A stretch of DNA of 64,000 nt from Erythrobacter sanguineus (lineage in GTDB: Bacteria; Pseudomonadota; Alphaproteobacteria; Sphingomonadales; Sphingomonadaceae): positions 124,001-188,000 of the forward strand of contig NZ_FRDF01000002.1 of assembly GCF_900143235.1 (NCBI RefSeq), given 5' to 3'. A model generated the notes under the pieces. The model made no database searches. It saw only the letters and a list, made by a program, of their open reading frames with translations, and was not told the origin of the DNA. How positions within the stretch are numbered: the first letter of the stretch is position 1; every line of letters begins with the position of its first letter. A program made the translations under genes and the position numbers. Below, piece after piece: positions 24,743 through 33,997 of this stretch.

Positions 24743-27502
24743 TCAGACGATCTGCTTGGCGCCGACCGCGCCGTGACAGTGCTTGTACTTGTTGCCGCTG
24801 CCGCACGGGCACGGCGCATTGCGGCTGATGTCGAGATTGGCGAAGGGATTGTCGGGATTGGCACCGCCCGGCCCCGAAGCTGCCCGCGGGCTTCCGGCGA
24901 GCGAACCGAACAATTCGGGCCGCAGTTCCGATCCGTCACCGTCGTTCGAATTGTCGAGCCCGGTCAGCGGGTCGATATGGCCGGTGAGGAAATCAGGCAG
25001 TTCGGGCAAGCTTTGCACCTGCGGCGGCTCGATCCGCAGTTCTGCACGGAACAGGATCTTGGTCACTTCCTCGCGCAGGGTATCGAGCATCGATTCGAAC
25101 AGGCCGAAGGCTTCCTGCTTGTATTCGTTGATCGGCTGCTTCTGCGCGATCGAGCGCATCCAGATCACCTGCCGCAGCGCGTCCAATGTGGCGAGGTGTT
25201 CCTTCCAGTGATAATCGAGCTGGCGCAGCAGCACGTCCTTTTCCACGATCCGCCAGGTCGGCGCGTTGGTGGCCATCTTTTCCTCGGTCATCGCATCGGT
25301 CAGCGTCCGCAGACGTTCTTCGAGCAGTTCGGGTTCGACCTGATCTTCGGCCAGCCATTCGTCGAACGGCGGCTGGAGGCCGAAGATGTCCTCGACCTTG
25401 GTCTTGAGGCCTTCCATGTCCCATTGTTCGGGATAGGATCCCGGCGGGCAGGCAGTGCCGACGATGGTGTTGATCGTGTCATGCCGCATATCGACCACGA
25501 CATCATCGACCGCTTCGGAATCCATGATCTCAGCGCGCTGTTCATACACGACCTTGCGCTGGTCGTTCATCACATCGTCATATTGCACGACCTGCTTGCG
25601 CATGTCGTAATTGCGCGCCTCGACCTTCTTCTGGGCGGTTTCGATCGCCTTCGACAGCCACTTGGAACCGATCGCCTCGCCATCGGCGAGGTTCGATTTC
25701 ATCATCTTGGAAAACAGCGTGTCAGGGCCGAAGATGCGCAGCAGGTCATCTTCAAGACACAGGTAGAAACGCGACAGGCCCGGATCGCCCTGACGGCCCG
25801 AACGGCCGCGCAGCTGGTTGTCGATCCGGCGCGATTCGTGCCGTTCGGTGCCGAGCACGAACAGGCCGCCCGCGGCGATCACCTGCTTCTTTTCAGCCGC
25901 GACCTCGGCCTTGATCCGGGCGATGGCTTCTTCGCGCTCGGGCCCTTCAGGCATTTCACCGAGTTCATCCTGGACGCGGTAATCAATATTGCCGCCCAAT
26001 TGGATGTCCGTGCCGCGCCCGGCCATGTTGGTGGCGATGGTGACCGCGCCAAGGCGGCCCGCCTGGGCAACGATGCGCGCTTCCTGTTCGTGCATGCGGG
26101 CGTTGAGCACCGCATGCTCGACGCCTTCCTTGTCGAGGAACTGGCTGAGCAATTCGGACTTCTCGATCGACACCGTGCCGACCAACACCGGCTGGCCGAG
26201 CTCGTTCTTCTCCTTGATCGCCTTGGCAATCGCGCCGAATTTATCGACCGTATTCTTGTAGAATTCGTCTTCCTCGTCGATGCGGGCAACCGGCAGGTTG
26301 GTCGGAATTTCGACCACGCCGACCTTGTAGATGTCCCAGAATTCGGCTGCCTCGGTGGCCGCGGTACCGGTCATGCCGGATAGCTTGGGATACATCCGGA
26401 AATAGTTCTGGAAGGTGATCGAGGCCATGGTCTGGTTTTCAGGCTCGATCTTCACGCCTTCCTTGGCCTCGACCGCCTGATGCAGCCCGTTCGACCAGCG
26501 CCGCCCCTCCATCATGCGGCCAGTGAATTCGTCGATGATGATGACCTTGCCATCCTTGACGATGTAGTCCGTATCGCGCTTGCGGGCGAAAACGGCGACC
26601 AGCGCCTGATCAAGGTGGTGGACGACCTGGGTGTTCTCGACATCGTAAAGATTGCTGGTGGCCAGCAGACCCTTTTCGATCAGCAGCTTTTCGATTTCCT
26701 CCAGCCCGTCCTCGGTCAGCTGAACGCGCTTGACCTTCTCATCGATGTCGAGCCAGTCCACGGGGATCTCGCGCGCGACCTCGTCCAGCGCGATATAGAG
26801 ATCGGACTTGTCTTCCGTGGGGCCGGAGATGATCAGCGGGGTGCGCGCCTCGTCGATCAGGATCGAATCGACCTCGTCGACAATCGCGAAATTGAACGGG
26901 CGCTGGCACATGGCAAGGCGTTCATGCTTCATGTTGTCGCGCAGGTAATCAAAGCCGAATTCGTTGTTGGTGCCGTAGGTGATGTCGGCGTGATAGGCGT
27001 CGCGCTTCATTTCCTCGGGCATGCTGGGCACGATCACCCCGACAGTGAGGCCGAGCCAGTTATACAGCCGCCCCATCTCTGCCGCATCGCGCCGGGCAAG
27101 GTAATCATTGACGGTCACGACGTGCACGCCCTTGCCCTCAATCGCGTTCAGATAGACCGCCAGCGTCGCCATCAGAGTCTTGCCCTCGCCGGTGCGCATT
27201 TCGGCGATTTCGCCGCGGTGGAGCACGATGCCGCCGATCAGCTGGACATCGAAATGGCGCATGCCGAACACCCGCACCGATGCCTCGCGCACGGTGGCAA
27301 AAGCTTCGGGCAGGATGTCGTCAAGCTTGGCGCCATTATCGACAAGGCCGCGCAGCTTGGTGGTCTGGGCCTTCAGTTCATCATCGGACAGCGCCTGAAG
27401 CTGCGGTTCAAGGGCGTTGATCTGGGAAACAAGCTTGCGCAGCGATTTAACATAACGGTCATTGGCCGAACCAAAGACGGATTTGATGATCGTGTTGAGC
27501 AT
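24743..27502 (-). CDS. secA: Preprotein translocase ATPase SecA
   Basis: 919-residue SecA, the motor that drives unfolded precursors through SecYEG. Walker A is in [11 protein letters not shown], the DEAD-type box in [15 protein letters not shown], and [11 protein letters not shown] and [10 protein letters not shown] belong to the second helicase fold. The C-terminus has the zinc-binding [15 protein letters not shown] that also contacts SecB and phospholipid. A small exported reading frame lies 112 bases upstream on the same strand, recalling the secM-secA layout of enterobacteria. Confidence 0.97.
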   Translation of the reverse strand: MLNTIIKSVFGSANDRYVKSLRKLVSQINALEPQLQALSDDELKAQTTKLRGLVDNGAKLDDILPEAFATVREASVRVFGMRHFDVQLIGGIVLHRGEIAEMRTGEGKTLMATLAVYLNAIEGKGVHVVTVNDYLARRDAAEMGRLYNWLGLTVGVIVPSMPEEMKRDAYHADITYGTNNEFGFDYLRDNMKHERLAMCQRPFNFAIVDEVDSILIDEARTPLIISGPTEDKSDLYIALDEVAREIPVDWLDIDEKVKRVQLTEDGLEEIEKLLIEKGLLATSNLYDVENTQVVHHLDQALVAVFARKRDTDYIVKDGKVIIIDEFTGRMMEGRRWSNGLHQAVEAKEGVKIEPENQTMASITFQNYFRMYPKLSGMTGTAATEAAEFWDIYKVGVVEIPTNLPVARIDEEDEFYKNTVDKFGAIAKAIKEKNELGQPVLVGTVSIEKSELLSQFLDKEGVEHAVLNARMHEQEARIVAQAGRLGAVTIATNMAGRGTDIQLGGNIDYRVQDELGEMPEGPEREEAIARIKAEVAAEKKQVIAAGGLFVLGTERHESRRIDNQLRGRSGRQGDPGLSRFYLCLEDDLLRIFGPDTLFSKMMKSNLADGEAIGSKWLSKAIETAQKKVEARNYDMRKQVVQYDDVMNDQRKVVYEQRAEIMDSEAVDDVVVDMRHDTINTIVGTACPPGSYPEQWDMEGLKTKVEDIFGLQPPFDEWLAEDQVEPELLEERLRTLTDAMTEEKMATNAPTWRIVEKDVLLRQLDYHWKEHLATLDALRQVIWMRSIAQKQPINEYKQEAFGLFESMLDTLREEVTKILFRAELRIEPPQVQSLPELPDFLTGHIDPLTGLDNSNDGDGSELRPELFGSLAGSPRAASGPGGANPDNPFANLDISRNAPCPCGSGNKYKHCHGAVGAKQIV

Positions 27503-27605
27503 GTGTCAGGCGTGCCTTTAAGCGGTGCAGCCCTGTGTGCGGGCCGGAATCTATGCGGGAGTTGCGCGCATGGTTGCAGCGCAGGAAGCATCGGGAAATC
27601 AACGA

Positions 27606-27630
27606 AAACGGCGCCTATTCGTAGGCGCGT
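27606..27630 (-). promoter_or_regulatory. Hairpin spanning the stop codon of the leader gene upstream of secA
   Basis: On the minus strand GCGCCTA CGAA TAGGCGC forms a 7-bp stem with a tetraloop. The TAG stop of the upstream small gene lies in the right arm, and CGTTTTCG follows. A ribosome stalled in the last codons of that gene would disrupt the hairpin. It may simply be a weak terminator. Confidence 0.4.
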
Positions 27631-27902
27631 TCGATCCCCATCAGCACCGGCAGACGCAGCGACGCCGGCATGGCCGGGCGTGGTTCAGGCGTTTCTGCAG
27701 CGCGGCTTTCGCGGATCGTGGCCGGGACGGCCTGCGCGGGCGCAGTTTCTGCGCGGACAGCCTCATCCCCGGCAGCAGCGGCAATGCTGGAATCGCACGC
27801 CAGCGCTTCGGCCAGTGACGCCGCCACACCAGCATTCGCCGGGCTGCCAATCGCAGCAAGGCCGGTAAGCAAGGCCAGAAGGGCGAAGAATTGCCGGGTC
27901 AT
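27615..27902 (-). CDS. Small exported protein of unknown function upstream of secA
   Basis: 95-residue protein with a signal peptide (MTRQFFALLALLTGLAAIG...ANA) and a Pro/Ala-rich remainder ending PRPAMPASLRLP...RAYE. I recognise no domain. The start at 27902 is chosen because the signal peptide begins there. Its size, export signal and position directly upstream of secA are those of a secretion-monitor peptide such as SecM, although no known arrest motif is present. It may equally be an ordinary periplasmic protein. It is divergent from argJ. Confidence 0.6.
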   Translation of the reverse strand: MTRQFFALLALLTGLAAIGSPANAGVAASLAEALACDSSIAAAAGDEAVRAETAPAQAVPATIRESRAAETPEPRPAMPASLRLPVLMGIERAYE

Positions 27903-27992
27903 GGTGGCAACCAGATAGGGAATCCCGCAGCATTCGTCCACCGGCATTCGCGCATTTACTGCAAGGCATCCCCCGCCTAGAGGCTTTGCCCC

Positions 27993-29219
27993 ATGCAGAT
28001 CGACCGCTCTCCGCTTGCCCGCCCCTTCCCTGCCATGCCCGCGATTGCTGGGGTGACCTTGCGTGTCGCCCGCGCGCATTACAAAGCATGGGACCGCTGC
28101 GACCTGACCTATGTTGAACTGGCCGAAGGCACCAGCATTGCTGGCGTCTTCACCAAAAGCGCCTGCGCATCATCCGAGGTCGAACTGGGCCGCGCGGCCG
28201 TAAAACGGGGACGCGCACAGGCCCTGATCGTCAATGCGGGCAATGCCAACGCCTTTACCGGTTATCGCGGGCGCGAGGCGGTGGAGGCCATTCAGGCACA
28301 GGTGAGCGCAGCGCTGGGATGCGGGGCCGACGAGGTGTTCGTCTCCTCCACCGGGGTGATCGGCGTGCCGCTGCCCAAGGACAAGGCACGGGCCGGGGTC
28401 GCAGCGGCGCTGGTCGCGCAGCCCTGCGGCTGGCAGGATGCCGCGGTCGCGATCGGCACCACCGACACCTTTGCCAAGGGCGCAGGCGCCAGCGCGATGC
28501 TGGGCGAAACGCGGGTCGAACTGGCCGGGATCATCAAGGGCAGCGGCATGATCGCGCCCGACATGGCGACGATGCTGGGTTACATCTTCACCGATGCCGA
28601 TATCGCGCCAGTATTCTTGCAAGAGATGCTGGAACGCGCCAATGCGGCGACTTTCAGCTGCATCACCGTCGATGGCGACACCTCGACCAGCGACACGGTG
28701 CTTGTTTTTGCCACGGGCCGGGCGGGCAATGCCCGGATCGAAGGCTGGCACAGCCCCGGCGCGGACGCTTTTGCCGCAGCGCTCGCCGATGTGTGCCGCA
28801 ATCTTGCGCAATCCGTCGTGCGTGATGGCGAGGGTGCCGCCAAATTCATCACCATCCGCGTTAGCGGCGCGGTGAGCGATGACAGCGCGCGCCGCATCGG
28901 ATTGGCCATCGCCAATTCGCCGCTGGTCAAAACCGCCATCGCGGGCGGCGATGCGAACTGGGGCCGCGTGGTCATGGCGGTCGGCAAGGCGGGCGAACCG
29001 GCCGACCGCGACCGGCTTTCAATCGCGTTTGGCGGTGTGTGGGCCGCGAAGAACGGCCTCCCGGTGGACGATTATGACGAGACCCCGGTTGCCGCGCATC
29101 TCAAGGGCGAGGATATCGACATCGCGGTCGATCTTGGCCTTGGAGAAGGCCACGCTACGGTTTGGACCTGCGATCTTACCCACGGCTACATCGCGATCAA
29201 CGCGGATTACCGGTCATGA
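27993..29219 (+). CDS. argJ: Bifunctional ornithine acetyltransferase/N-acetylglutamate synthase ArgJ
   Basis: 408-residue ArgJ, which moves the acetyl group from N-acetylornithine to glutamate in the cyclic arginine pathway. The self-cleavage region KGSGMIAPDMATML contains the Ala-Thr junction whose threonine becomes the nucleophile of the beta chain. IVNAGNANAFTG and FVSSTGVIGVPLP are family segments. It overlaps the next gene by four bases (ATGA). Its ornithine product also feeds the decarboxylase at 14-15 kb. Confidence 0.94.
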   Translation: MQIDRSPLARPFPAMPAIAGVTLRVARAHYKAWDRCDLTYVELAEGTSIAGVFTKSACASSEVELGRAAVKRGRAQALIVNAGNANAFTGYRGREAVEAIQAQVSAALGCGADEVFVSSTGVIGVPLPKDKARAGVAAALVAQPCGWQDAAVAIGTTDTFAKGAGASAMLGETRVELAGIIKGSGMIAPDMATMLGYIFTDADIAPVFLQEMLERANAATFSCITVDGDTSTSDTVLVFATGRAGNARIEGWHSPGADAFAAALADVCRNLAQSVVRDGEGAAKFITIRVSGAVSDDSARRIGLAIANSPLVKTAIAGGDANWGRVVMAVGKAGEPADRDRLSIAFGGVWAAKNGLPVDDYDETPVAAHLKGEDIDIAVDLGLGEGHATVWTCDLTHGYIAINADYRS

Positions 29220-30010
29220 GCGCGCTGGATGACGAAATCCGCGATCTTATGCGCTTTGCCGCGCAGCGTTCAATCCTGCCGCGCTTCCGCCAGCTTGCCG
29301 ATCACGAGGTCGAAATGAAGGGCGTGGATGACCCCGTCACCATCGTCGACCGCGAAGTGGAGGCTTTTCTCACCGAAGCGCTCACCAGGCTTGCCCCCGG
29401 CGTTGCCGTGGTGGGCGAGGAAGCTGTCCATGCCGACAAGGCCGTGCTGGAGGCGCTTTCCGGGCAATGCTGGATCATCGACCCGCTCGACGGCACCGCC
29501 AACTTCGCCGAAGGGAAAGAGCCGTTCGGGATCATCATCGCGCTCGCCGATGCGGGCCGCGCGGTGGCGGGATGGATCTATGATCCGAACAGGGATCGTT
29601 TCTGCCACACCCGCGCAGGCGAAGGCGCGTTCGTGAATGGGACACGGATCACCGCGCGCACCACCGGGCAGGAGCGGCCAGTCAGCGCCGTCAGCCGCAT
29701 TTTCCTCACCCCCGAACAATCGGCGATGGTCGATGCCAGACTTGCCCCGCATTATTCGCTGGTGGACATCCCGCGCTGCGCCGCCGAGCAATATCCGCGC
29801 CTTGCGCTGGGGGAAAACGACGTTTCCAGCTTCAAACGCACCCTTGCCTGGGATCACGCCGCCGGCGTGCTGTGGCTGAACGAGGCAGGCGGCAAAGCAG
29901 CGCGGCTCGACGGGAGCGAATACCGCGTTGACGAACAGGACAAGCCCGGTCTGGTCGGGGCGTCCAGCCCGGCGATCTGGGACGAATTCATCGCCCGGGT
30001 GATCGGATAG
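29216..30010 (+). CDS. Inositol monophosphatase-family phosphatase
   Basis: 264-residue metal-dependent phosphatase with the three family motifs: VVGEEA, DPLDGTANF and WDHAAGVLWL. Substrates in this family include myo-inositol phosphate, histidinol phosphate and PAP. The ATGA overlap with argJ suggests an amino-acid role such as HisN-type histidinol phosphatase, but the sequence does not decide this. The start is fixed by that overlap. Confidence 0.85.
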   Translation: MSALDDEIRDLMRFAAQRSILPRFRQLADHEVEMKGVDDPVTIVDREVEAFLTEALTRLAPGVAVVGEEAVHADKAVLEALSGQCWIIDPLDGTANFAEGKEPFGIIIALADAGRAVAGWIYDPNRDRFCHTRAGEGAFVNGTRITARTTGQERPVSAVSRIFLTPEQSAMVDARLAPHYSLVDIPRCAAEQYPRLALGENDVSSFKRTLAWDHAAGVLWLNEAGGKAARLDGSEYRVDEQDKPGLVGASSPAIWDEFIARVIG

Positions 30011-30055
30011 TGATCTTGCGTAATCCCGGCGCAAACCGGGATGACGCTGTGGCGA

Positions 30056-30376
30056 TTACAGCTCGCCTTCGATCCAGGCCTTGAGCTGGCCTTTGGGTGC
30101 GGCGCCAACCTTGCGGGCAACCGGCTGGCCGTTCTTGAACAGCACCATCAGCGGGATCGACTGCACGCCCATCTGCGCGGCGATATCGGTGTTCTCCATG
30201 ATGTCGACCTTGGCAATCGTGACCTGTCCGGCCAGTTCCTCGCTGATTTCCTCAAGCGCGGGAGCGATCATCTTGCACGGGCCGCACCAGTCGGCCCAGA
30301 AATCGACCAGCACGGGGGTTTCGCTGCCCAGCACATCGGTCTGGAAGCTGGCATCGGTGACGTTGACGGTGGCCAT
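30056..30376 (-). CDS. trxA: Thioredoxin
   Basis: 106-residue thioredoxin with the active site WCGPCK at residues 30-35, the cis-proline in SIPLMVLF and a C-terminal helix. It reduces disulfides in cytoplasmic proteins and depends on thioredoxin reductase. The ATG at 30376 is supported by GGAGA eight bases upstream. It lies 72 bases beyond the addA stop and could be the last gene of the long coupled series divL to addA, though the gap is large enough for its own promoter. Confidence 0.94.
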   Translation of the reverse strand: MATVNVTDASFQTDVLGSETPVLVDFWADWCGPCKMIAPALEEISEELAGQVTIAKVDIMENTDIAAQMGVQSIPLMVLFKNGQPVARKVGAAPKGQLKAWIEGEL

Positions 30377-30448
30377 TTCGCATTCTCCTGTTCGCCGGCA
30401 AGCATAGAAGCCCCGGACGCGTGAATGCAATCTAGTGCGCGAGACTTT

Positions 30449-33400
30449 TCACTCAATATCCAGCGGCGACAAGGATTGCTGCGCGGCCTGCAACGCGTTC
30501 TTGTGAGGCCGCAGGGATTCGGGCGCGAGTTCAAACAGCGCGGGTGCGTGGGTGTATAGCACACCCGCACGCACCTCGCACGCCGGATAGATCGCCTCAA
30601 GCGCGGCGACATAGGCCGCCATCTGGCGGAGCGTCGCCAGCGGAATGTCGGAAATGCTGGCGGGCGGGCGGCGGGTGGTCTTGAAATCGACCACGGTGAT
30701 GCGCCCCTCCTCGATCAGCAACCGGTCGGCGGTGCCGGCCACCACCACGCTATCGACCGTCGCGGCGAGCGGCACTTCAGCCAGTGCCACTGCCGAAAAC
30801 AGCGGGCCGAAATCGGGATGATCGAGCACGCCCAGCGCCGCCGTCAGCATTTCCTCGCGCAGGTCCTCGGCCAGATCATCCGCCTGCCGCGCGAGCCAGC
30901 GCCGTGCCGCCTCGGGACGTTCGGCCTCGGGGACATCAGGCAGGCGTTCGAGCAGCCGGTGGATCAGGCTTCCGCGGCGCGCGGCATGGCGCGCTGCTTC
31001 GGGCGGGAGCGGCGGATCGGCGCCCTGTTCCTCGCCCGCGGCAGACGGTGCAAGCGGACGCGGCGGGCGCGGCTCGGGCCCGATCGGGGTGGTCATCCAG
31101 CGCGGCAGTTCGGGCGGCGGAGCCCCGGTGGCGACAGCGCCATCATCGGGCAAAATCGGCGCAGCACGCTCGCCCCATTCCTTGCGCCAGTGCCAGACCG
31201 GATCAGCCAGATCCTCGTTTTCAAACAGCGGCGCGAGGCGGGCATACCAGCTATCGTCATGCGGCACGCCTTTCCTTGCTTCCCTGTCATTGAGCGACCC
31301 GCCAATGAACAGCGCCTCCTCCGCCCGCGTCAGCGCGACATAGAGCAACCGCCAGTGTTCCTGCATCGCGGCGGCCCGGGCAGCTTCCTCGGCCTCGGCA
31401 ATCGGCCCCTTGCGTTCGTCCTTCGACAGCGGCGGGAGCGGCACCTTGCGCGCGGCTTCGCCTGCCACCCCGAGCGGATCATCCGCCAGCGCCAGATCGC
31501 CCGGATCACCCGGTGCGCCGGTGGCATCGGCAAGGATCACGATCGGCGCCTGCAAGCCCTTGGAGCCGTGCACCGTCATCACCCGCACCTGCCCGCTTGC
31601 GGCATCCGAATCGCGCTTAAGGTCGCCCGTTCCGGCATCGAACCACGCCAGAAACCCGGCAAGGCTCGGCCAGTGTTCGGCCTCGTAAGCAAAGGCGGCG
31701 TTGAGCAATTCGTCGAGCGGGTCATTGGCCTCGGCCCCCAGCCGCTCGACCGCCCGCGCGCGGCCCTGCCAGGGGCCGGTCAGGAGCCAGGCGATCAGCG
31801 CCTGCGGGGTCTGGTAATCGGCGCGGCGCAGCAGATCGCGCAGCTTGTCGGCGCTTGCCGCAACAAAGGCGGGCGCATCTTCGCGGCGCAGGTGATCCCA
31901 CAGGCGCAGCTTGGGCGGGCGCGGGACATGGGCGAGAATATCGTCCTGCGACCAGCCCATCAGTGGCGAGGCGAGCAGATTGGCGAGGCTCAGATCATCC
32001 TGCGGCTGCGCGGCAAAGCGCAGGGCCGCCAGCACGTCCTTGACCGCCAGCGGCGCGCCCAGCCGCAGCCGGTCGATGCCCGCCACCGGCACGCCGCGCG
32101 CGTGCAGCTTGGCGACGATCTGCGCGGCCAGTTCCTTCCTCTGACGCACCAGCACCATGATATCGCCCGCCTGCGCCGCGCGCCGGGTGCTCTTTTCGAG
32201 AACGAAAGGTTCATCCGTAAGCCAGCGATGCACCTGTGCGGCGATGCGTTCGGCCAGCCGGGTATCGTGGCGCGGCAGCCAGTCGCGCCCGCCCTCGCCC
32301 GCGCCCGCGCCCTCGTTGCTATCTTCGTCCTCGTCCTCCGCCTCACGCTCGGCCTTGTCCGGAACCACCGGCGGCCACAGCGTGACGAGGCCGGGACGCA
32401 CCGCGCCTTCGTGCTGCGGCGGCGGCTTGTCGAGCCCGAAGGCGGAAAAGCCCAGCAGGTCGATCATGCGGTTGACGAAGCCGAGCACGATATCGGCAGT
32501 GCGGAACGACTTGCCGAGGTCGAGATCGCGCCAGCCCGGCACGCGGCGATTGGTGCGACTGGCGCGGATGCCCTCCTGCGCGGCAAGAATGCGCGCGCTC
32601 ACCCGCTCCTTTGCACGGGCGAAGTTTTCCGGGCTGGTGCCCTGAAAGCCGAAGATCGCCTGCTTGTAATCGCCGACAGTGAAGATGGTGCGCAAGCGGT
32701 CGCCGCGCGCGCCTTCGCCAGCAAAGAAATCGTCGATCAGCGCATCGACGATGTCCCATTGGCTCTGGTTGGTGTCCTGCGCCTCGTCGATCAGGATGTG
32801 ATCGAATTCGCGGTCGAGCTTGTAGCGGATCCAGTCCGAGGCTTCGCTGTTGCCGAGCAATGTCGCGGCCTTGCGGATGAGATCGGCGAAATCGAGCAGG
32901 CCTTCGCGCGCCTTCCTCGCCTCCCAGCGGAGCGCGAAGGCGCGGCCGATCTCGAGCGCGGAGGTGATGATCGCGGCGCAGGCGACAAGCGCGCGGCGTT
33001 CCTCGAGGATGCGCAGCGCCTCGGCAATGTCCTCCTGATAGCGGGTGAAGTCGGGATCGAGCTTGGCCGCCCCCTCCATCTTGCGCGGGTCGCCGTCCTT
33101 CTTGAGCAGGGTCTTGTAGAACCCCTCGACAGCGGCGACGCGCGCCGGAAGGTCGAGCGTCAGCCAGTGGCGCACAAAACCCGCGGCCTCCTGCCCGGTC
33201 TTGGCCTTCCACCCATCGAGCGCAGGCAGCAGGGCGAGCAGCACATCGTCAGGGAAAATGTCCGGATCGAGCGGCTCAGCTGCCCAGGCATCATCCGCAT
33301 CGGCGGGCATGCCGAGCAGTTGCCGCACCCGCGCCGCCATGGGCGGCTGCCAGCTTCCCGGCCCTTCCCACAGTTCATGCGCCCCGGCGGCGCGCATCAG

Positions 33401-33997
33401 CCAGTTGTGGAGGCTCGCCGGGTCCTTGCGGGTGGTGAATTGTTCGAGCCCGTCAAGCACCGCCACGTCATGGGTGCGCTCGGCCTCCTCGACCATCTCG
33501 GCCAGCACCTCGCGCGCCAGCAATTCGCGGCTGCGATCATCCATCACCCGCGTGCCGGGTGCGAGGCCCGCTTCCTCCGGGAAATGGCCGATCAGGAACT
33601 GCGCGAAGGCGTGGATCGTGTCGATCCTGAGGCCGCCGCCCGGACAATCGAGCACGCGTGCGAACAGGCTGCGGGCGCGCTCCTGCGTGGCCGGGCCGAT
33701 ATCCGCGCCGAGATACCCCAGCTCCCTTGCCAGACTGGCCGCAGGCAGCCGCACCCAGCGCGCCAGCACCGCATTGATGCGGTTGGCCATCTCCGCCGCG
33801 CCGGCCTTGGTGAAGGTCAGGCACAGGATCTGCGACGGCTCCACATCCTCGCGCAGCAACAGCCGCAGCACGCGCGCGGAAAGCACCTGTGTCTTGCCCG
33901 TACCAGCCGAGGCGGAAAGCCAGACATTGTCCTGCGGCTCGGCGGCGAGCAGCTGGTTGCCTGCAAGCGGGAAAACCGAGCCGTTGCCGCCGCTCAT
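30449..33997 (-). CDS. addA: Double-strand break repair helicase AddA
   Basis: 1182-residue AddA subunit of the AddAB helicase-nuclease, which resects double-strand breaks for RecA loading. It is an SF1 (UvrD-like) helicase with Walker A AGTGKT at 31-36, CLTFTKAGAAEMANRI, LIDEAQDTNQSQWDIVD and VMTVHGSKGLQAPIV. The C-terminal PD-(D/E)xK nuclease has ITVVDFKTTRRPP and QMAAYVAALE. The start overlaps the addB stop by four bases (ATGA). Confidence 0.94.
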   Translation of the reverse strand: MSGGNGSVFPLAGNQLLAAEPQDNVWLSASAGTGKTQVLSARVLRLLLREDVEPSQILCLTFTKAGAAEMANRINAVLARWVRLPAASLARELGYLGADIGPATQERARSLFARVLDCPGGGLRIDTIHAFAQFLIGHFPEEAGLAPGTRVMDDRSRELLAREVLAEMVEEAERTHDVAVLDGLEQFTTRKDPASLHNWLMRAAGAHELWEGPGSWQPPMAARVRQLLGMPADADDAWAAEPLDPDIFPDDVLLALLPALDGWKAKTGQEAAGFVRHWLTLDLPARVAAVEGFYKTLLKKDGDPRKMEGAAKLDPDFTRYQEDIAEALRILEERRALVACAAIITSALEIGRAFALRWEARKAREGLLDFADLIRKAATLLGNSEASDWIRYKLDREFDHILIDEAQDTNQSQWDIVDALIDDFFAGEGARGDRLRTIFTVGDYKQAIFGFQGTSPENFARAKERVSARILAAQEGIRASRTNRRVPGWRDLDLGKSFRTADIVLGFVNRMIDLLGFSAFGLDKPPPQHEGAVRPGLVTLWPPVVPDKAEREAEDEDEDSNEGAGAGEGGRDWLPRHDTRLAERIAAQVHRWLTDEPFVLEKSTRRAAQAGDIMVLVRQRKELAAQIVAKLHARGVPVAGIDRLRLGAPLAVKDVLAALRFAAQPQDDLSLANLLASPLMGWSQDDILAHVPRPPKLRLWDHLRREDAPAFVAASADKLRDLLRRADYQTPQALIAWLLTGPWQGRARAVERLGAEANDPLDELLNAAFAYEAEHWPSLAGFLAWFDAGTGDLKRDSDAASGQVRVMTVHGSKGLQAPIVILADATGAPGDPGDLALADDPLGVAGEAARKVPLPPLSKDERKGPIAEAEEAARAAAMQEHWRLLYVALTRAEEALFIGGSLNDREARKGVPHDDSWYARLAPLFENEDLADPVWHWRKEWGERAAPILPDDGAVATGAPPPELPRWMTTPIGPEPRPPRPLAPSAAGEEQGADPPLPPEAARHAARRGSLIHRLLERLPDVPEAERPEAARRWLARQADDLAEDLREEMLTAALGVLDHPDFGPLFSAVALAEVPLAATVDSVVVAGTADRLLIEEGRITVVDFKTTRRPPASISDIPLATLRQMAAYVAALEAIYPACEVRAGVLYTHAPALFELAPESLRPHKNALQAAQQSLSPLDIE

